From assembly GCA_000697335.1 (NCBI GenBank), contig JNEM01012957.1:1-40857 (forward strand): 40,857 bases of DNA, in the 5' to 3' direction. Shown here piece by piece: positions 36,439-40,857 of this stretch. Source of the DNA: Conidiobolus incongruus B7586 (taxonomy: Eukaryota; Entomophthoromycota; Entomophthoromycetes; Entomophthorales; Conidiobolaceae). The position numbers were made by a program, and so were the translations under genes. Under the pieces are notes generated by a model. It made no database searches, was not told where the DNA came from, and worked only from the letters and a program-made list of their open reading frames with translations. The first letter of the stretch is position 1. Every line of letters starts with the position of its first letter.

Positions 36439-39400
36439 ATGAAGCAGAGATTCACTGCAATTGATATTAGGGCTTCTGTTTGTGATATTAGTTCAAGGTA
36501 TTAATATATATATTGAATCACAATGTTAATAATAAGAAATTCAGAATTGTAGGATTACGTTTACAAAACTTTTATGATTTGGGAGGGAAAACTTTTTTGT
36601 TAAAATTTTCTAAAGTAATTCCTTTATAAATTAACTTTGTTTATTATGATTAATTTTATTTTAATAGCCTGACCGTAAAGAATACTTAGTCATTGAAAGT
36701 GGTAACAGGTTCCACTTGACTGATTTCAACAGAGAAAAATCGATTACCCCTAGTCCTTTCAGTTTGAAGATTAGAAAACATTTGAGAGCTAGAAGATTAA
36801 CAGCAGTACGTCAGATTGGAGTGGATCGTATTATTGATTTAGTATTTAGTACGGATGACGGAGGTGCTGGAACTTATCATATTATTTGCGAATTTTTTGC
36901 TTCTGGAAATATTATTTTGACCGATCACGAATTTGCTATTTTATCTATTTTGCGTGTGGTTAAACCTAATACCATTAAAGCTGCAAGTAATGAAGATGCT
37001 AAAAAGGGTGACAAGGATAACAAGAAAGATGACAAGAAAGCTTCAGGAAATAAAAAAGATAAATCCAAGAAGAATGATCAGAAGGATGTGAAAGTTGAGC
37101 CCAATCCCTTCAGTATGAGTGTTAAAGATACTTACAACGTTTCAGCATTCTCGAGACAGTTCGAAACAGCTGATATTTCCAAATTAATCGAAGCAGCTCC
37201 CAAAGCTGATAAAAAGGATACTCTCAAAAAAATAGTCAATGATATTTATTTGTTCAGTCCTCCTTTGACTGAGCACGTCTTACTTGAAGTGGGTCTCGAT
37301 CCTTGTTTGAAGGTTTTGTCAGATTTGGATATTAGCGAAGGCTCTGATCACTTGACTAAATTAAAAGAAGCGTTATCATTAGCAGATCAATTGGTATTAG
37401 ATTTTGGAACCAAGCCCTCCAAAGGATACATTCTATTAAATGACAAGGCTGCCAAATCTGAAGACTCCGAACAACCACAATCCGAAATTTTGAATGAATT
37501 CCACCCTATGCTATTCAACCAGTACAAAAATTCTCAATACAAAGAGTATGGCTCCTTTGCCAAAGCTGTCGACTATTTCTTTTCAGTCATTGAAGATCAA
37601 AAGGCTACGATGAGATCTAAAGCTCAAGTAAATCAATATTCAAAATTATTTAGTCAAAATGAATTTATTAATTTTTTTAGGAAGAAGCTGCCAAAAACAA
37701 ATTGGAAGCAATTAAAAAAGAACAGATGGGACGCGTTGATGGTTTGATTCAATCCGAAAAGACTAATGAGTATAAAGCCCAATTGATTGAGGAAAATCTT
37801 GAAATCGTAAGTTTATTTATGTAATTTATATACTTGAATTAATAATTAATTGAATTTGTAATAATAGGTCGATCAAATTTTGATGATTGTACGCAGTATG
37901 GTTGCATCAGGTCAGGATTGGAAAGATATACAGAGAACTATTGAAGATGAGCAGCGTAAGCAGAATTTTTTGGCTTCCTATATTAAGGAATTGAAACTAC
38001 ATTTGAACATGGTTACTTTGCAATTGACGTAAGTGATGAATCTTATTATTGTTTTTTAACGACTAATTTTTGAATGCTAGAGATCCTTTTTCCCAATACG
38101 ATATGGATGATGATGACGAAGATGATGATTTTGAATCCCACTCCTCTAGATCTGATACTGAACACAAGCCAGAATACGTCAATGTTGATATTGATTTAAG
38201 TTTGACAGCATATGCCAACGCTCGTAGATACTACGATATGAAGAAGCAATCTAAAGTCAAGAAGGAGAAAACTTTAGCAGTTGCTGAACAAGCGTTTAAG
38301 AGCGCTGAAAAGAAAGTCTTGAATGATCTCAAAGAATTACAACAAAATAAACCTAATACCGGTGTAACCAAAATTAGAAAGCCTTTCTGGTTTGAAAAGT
38401 TTAATTGGTTTATTTCTTCGGAAAGATATCTCGTTATTTCTGGTAGGGATATGCAGCAGAATGAATTGCTCGTGAAAAGATATTTGAAGAAGGGCGATTT
38501 GTACGTCCATGCCGACCTTCACGGTGCTGCTTCAGTCATTATTAAAAATCCTGGTGGTGGTCCCGTCCCTCCTGGTACCCTCTCCCAAGCTGGCAGTATG
38601 TCCGTGTGCTATAGTAAGGCTTGGGAAAGTAAAATTGTCACCAGTGCTTGGTGGGTTTATGATCACCAGGTTTCCAAAACTGCTCCCTCAGGCGAATACC
38701 TTACAACTGGTAGTTTTATGATCCGTGGCAAGAAGAACTTCTTACCTCCATCTCAACTTGTTTATGGCTTTGCTTATCTGTTTTTGGTTGACGAAGCTTC
38801 TACCGCTCGTCATGTTCAGAATCGCCTTGCTTCACTTCGATTGGATGAAGAGGAGGCTAAACCTATTATTGACGAGACTGAAGACAAGCCAAAAGACCCA
38901 AAAGCTAAAGAGACTAACGTTGAACAGCCAAATGTCTCTAGAACTGATGATATTTCAGACAATGAAGGAGCTGAATCTGGTGAAAACGATAGCGATTTAG
39001 ACCAAGTCGAAGATGATGGATCCAACACGAATGATCAGGTAAATGACCATACGGAGTTCAATATGCATGATAAATATGGTCTCGATTTTATTGAAGTTGA
39101 AGAATCCTCAATCATCCAAGAGCTTTTGGGCTCTTCACAGTCTCAAGACATCCAGAGAACCAAAAAGAATCCCAAACTATCTTCTGGTTCTAAACACCCA
39201 CCATCTACCAGCAACCAACCTAAACAAAAGAATCAACCCACAAGAGCCAAGAAGGGTAAATTGAAGAAGATCAAAAAGAAGTATGCTGACCAATCTGATG
39301 ATGAAAGAGAAATGCGTATGGAGCTATTAGGCTCTGCTAAAGGCCCTCAACCCAAAGGCAAGAAAGCAAAGAAGCTTGCTGAGCAGAGACGTATCAAGGA

Positions 39401-39956
39401 AGAGATGGAAGCTCGTCGCGCCAAGATCCGCGAGAGAGATGAACTCAAATCTGAAAATGATCAAAGTCAACTAAACAGCGAATTAGGTGACAATAATGAA
39501 TCCAACAATCCAAACACTGATAATTTACAATCTAAACTCGAAGAGGATGAAGAAGTCCGAAAATTATTGGAAGAAGAAAATGTAGTAGTATTAGAAGAAG
39601 AAGAAATCCAAAATCTGTCAGTATTCGACTCCCTAGTGTCCTATCCCACCGAAGAAGACAACATTCTCTTTGCAATTCCCGTCTCTGCACCCTACAACTC
39701 ACTTAACAAGTACAAATACAAGATTAAATTGACGCCTGGTGGCCTCAAGAAGGGCAAGGCATCCAAGCAGTGCATGGACGTATTCCTGCAGCACAAGGAG
39801 CTCTTACCTTCTGAGAAGGAAGCACTTAAGAATGTTCCCGAAACTGAGCAGTTGAATACTATTTTGGCTAAGGTTAAGCTCAACGCCCCGAACTTAGAGG
39901 CAATGAAGAAGAATAATAAGGCTAAAGCAAAAGCTAAGGCCAAGTCAAAGGAATAG
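36439..39956 (+). CDS. RQC2: RQC2 / NEMF (Tae2), ribosome-associated quality-control factor
   Basis: Six exons: 36439-36497, 36545-36614, 36668-37627, 37681-37806, 37868-38028, 38081-39956, in frame to 1,083 residues; human NEMF and yeast Rqc2 are of similar size. The NFACT-N domain starts MKQRFTAIDIRA with Asp9, and GVDRIID carries Asp96-Arg97, matching the D9 and D98/R99 positions needed for CAT-tailing in yeast. A Lys/Asp-rich insert (about 155-183) lies in NFACT-N. A coiled coil at about 503-545 is followed by NFACT-R (DUF814, about 559-695: KPFWFEKFNWF, SSERYLVISGRD), a long acidic/lysine linker and the NFACT-C domain (about 980-1070, YKIKLTPGGLKKGKA). The protein binds the 60S subunit with stalled peptidyl-tRNA, recruits the Ltn1/Listerin ligase and elongates the stalled chain. 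The start is fixed by the conserved N-terminal motif in a short first exon. Confidence 0.95.
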
Positions 39957-40857
39957 ACTTTTTATTTTAGAACTCTTCGAATACTTCGAAGTTTAACTGT
40001 TTAATAAGATTTATCTAATAATTTTAATTATTTAATCATTATTACTTCAGATTTTAAGACTTTTTTGAAATCAAATTTGAATATAATTTCTAACATATAA
40101 TTTACAAAAATAAAAAATAAACTTAATACACTCTAATTATAAATTTATTACTTTACCTTTTACATTTAAAAAAGTTTTATTAAAATTTAATTCTTCATGA
40201 ATCAATTAAATTTGTTTGTGAAAAAATGTTATAAATATATTTTTTAACTACCTTTAGCAATTATAATTACATGAGCTTTAATATAATATGTAAATTAAAT
40301 ATGATAGTTTTCTTAATTTTTATATAAAAAGTTTTATTTAATATTATATATTTGATAGTTATTAAATAAAATATTTAAAATTATATTATTAGTTAATTTA
40401 TCTTTAAATATTAAATTAAAATTATATACTTGTAATTAAATATACTAATTAATATACATTTAGATATCTAATACCAGTTGATAAAATTAATACACATAAT
40501 TATATATATTTAATATTCGATTTCATATTATAATGAATTAAAAAACGATTTATAATTTTTTAGTTATATTGATTCAATATATACTTTAGTTTTTAATTAT
40601 AACTTAAAGGTTTAATTTATAATTTATTATATTTCTTAATGTTTTTATTTAGTCATGGGTGAGTTATTTCGAATATATATTAATTTAATGTTTTAAATTA
40701 TTTAAATATAATTTATATAATTAATATTAAACTATTTTCATATTTTAATATACGTAGTAAATAGGTATTGTTTTAATAAATAATAATAACTAATAATTAT
40801 ATAATAATCAATATTAATTTTGTTAATTCAATTAATTTATAGTGATATTTTTATATT
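39957..40857. other. AT-rich 3' flank
   Basis: Downstream of the RQC2 stop codon there is only low-complexity A/T DNA. I see no gene or repeat end. Confidence 0.55.

Noticed and set aside
38337-39943. Several frames of 60-90 codons overlapping RQC2 on both strands
   Set aside because: All lie inside the long RQC2 exon 6, which carries recognised NFACT domains; they are shadows.

Overview
The window is extremely AT-rich eukaryotic DNA with compact genes and short GT-AG introns, mostly 47-60 nt. The gene content is fungal: a CRH-type GH16 cell-wall enzyme with a chitin-binding module and GPI signal, OST1, RQC2, a bHLH-zipper factor and a cytochrome P450 cluster. The base composition and P450 expansion would suit an early-diverging filamentous fungus such as an entomophthoralean (Conidiobolus-like). 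That placement is inference; no marker in the window proves it.

Region 1 (1-3.6 kb) is a transposon graveyard. It holds a heavily AT-mutated Tc1/mariner-type element of 1,286 bp with terminal inverted repeats of about 75 bp at 901-2186, then an unexplained GC-richer island at 3254-3596 bounded by a 7-bp direct repeat. Region 2 (3.97-21.5 kb) is a P450 cluster: three intact paralogues, each 5 exons and 484 codons with a conserved 25-nt micro-exon, and one decayed copy at 12.8-14.2 kb. They are separated by gene-poor AT-rich DNA. Copies 2 and 3 share a tract of exon 4 plus intron 4 that is almost identical while their other introns have diverged, which indicates gene conversion.

Region 3 (22.9-26.2 kb) holds a second DNA-transposon relic (mariner-like) and a probable solo LTR. 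Region 4 (26.8-40.0 kb) is denser and mostly housekeeping: the secreted CBM18-GH16 protein (+), a seven-exon gene (-) that I read as a probable homologue of the meiotic double-strand-break factor MEI4, OST1/ribophorin I (-), a bHLH-zipper regulator (-) with a CCAAT-bearing upstream block, a small secreted Pro/His/Tyr-rich protein (-), and RQC2/NEMF (+). There is no operon logic. The P450s are a local duplication family; the genes from 26.8 kb on are functionally unrelated neighbours.

All intron models were made by eye from splice-site consensus, reading frame and paralogue comparison. All family assignments rest on motif recognition from memory, not on searches.
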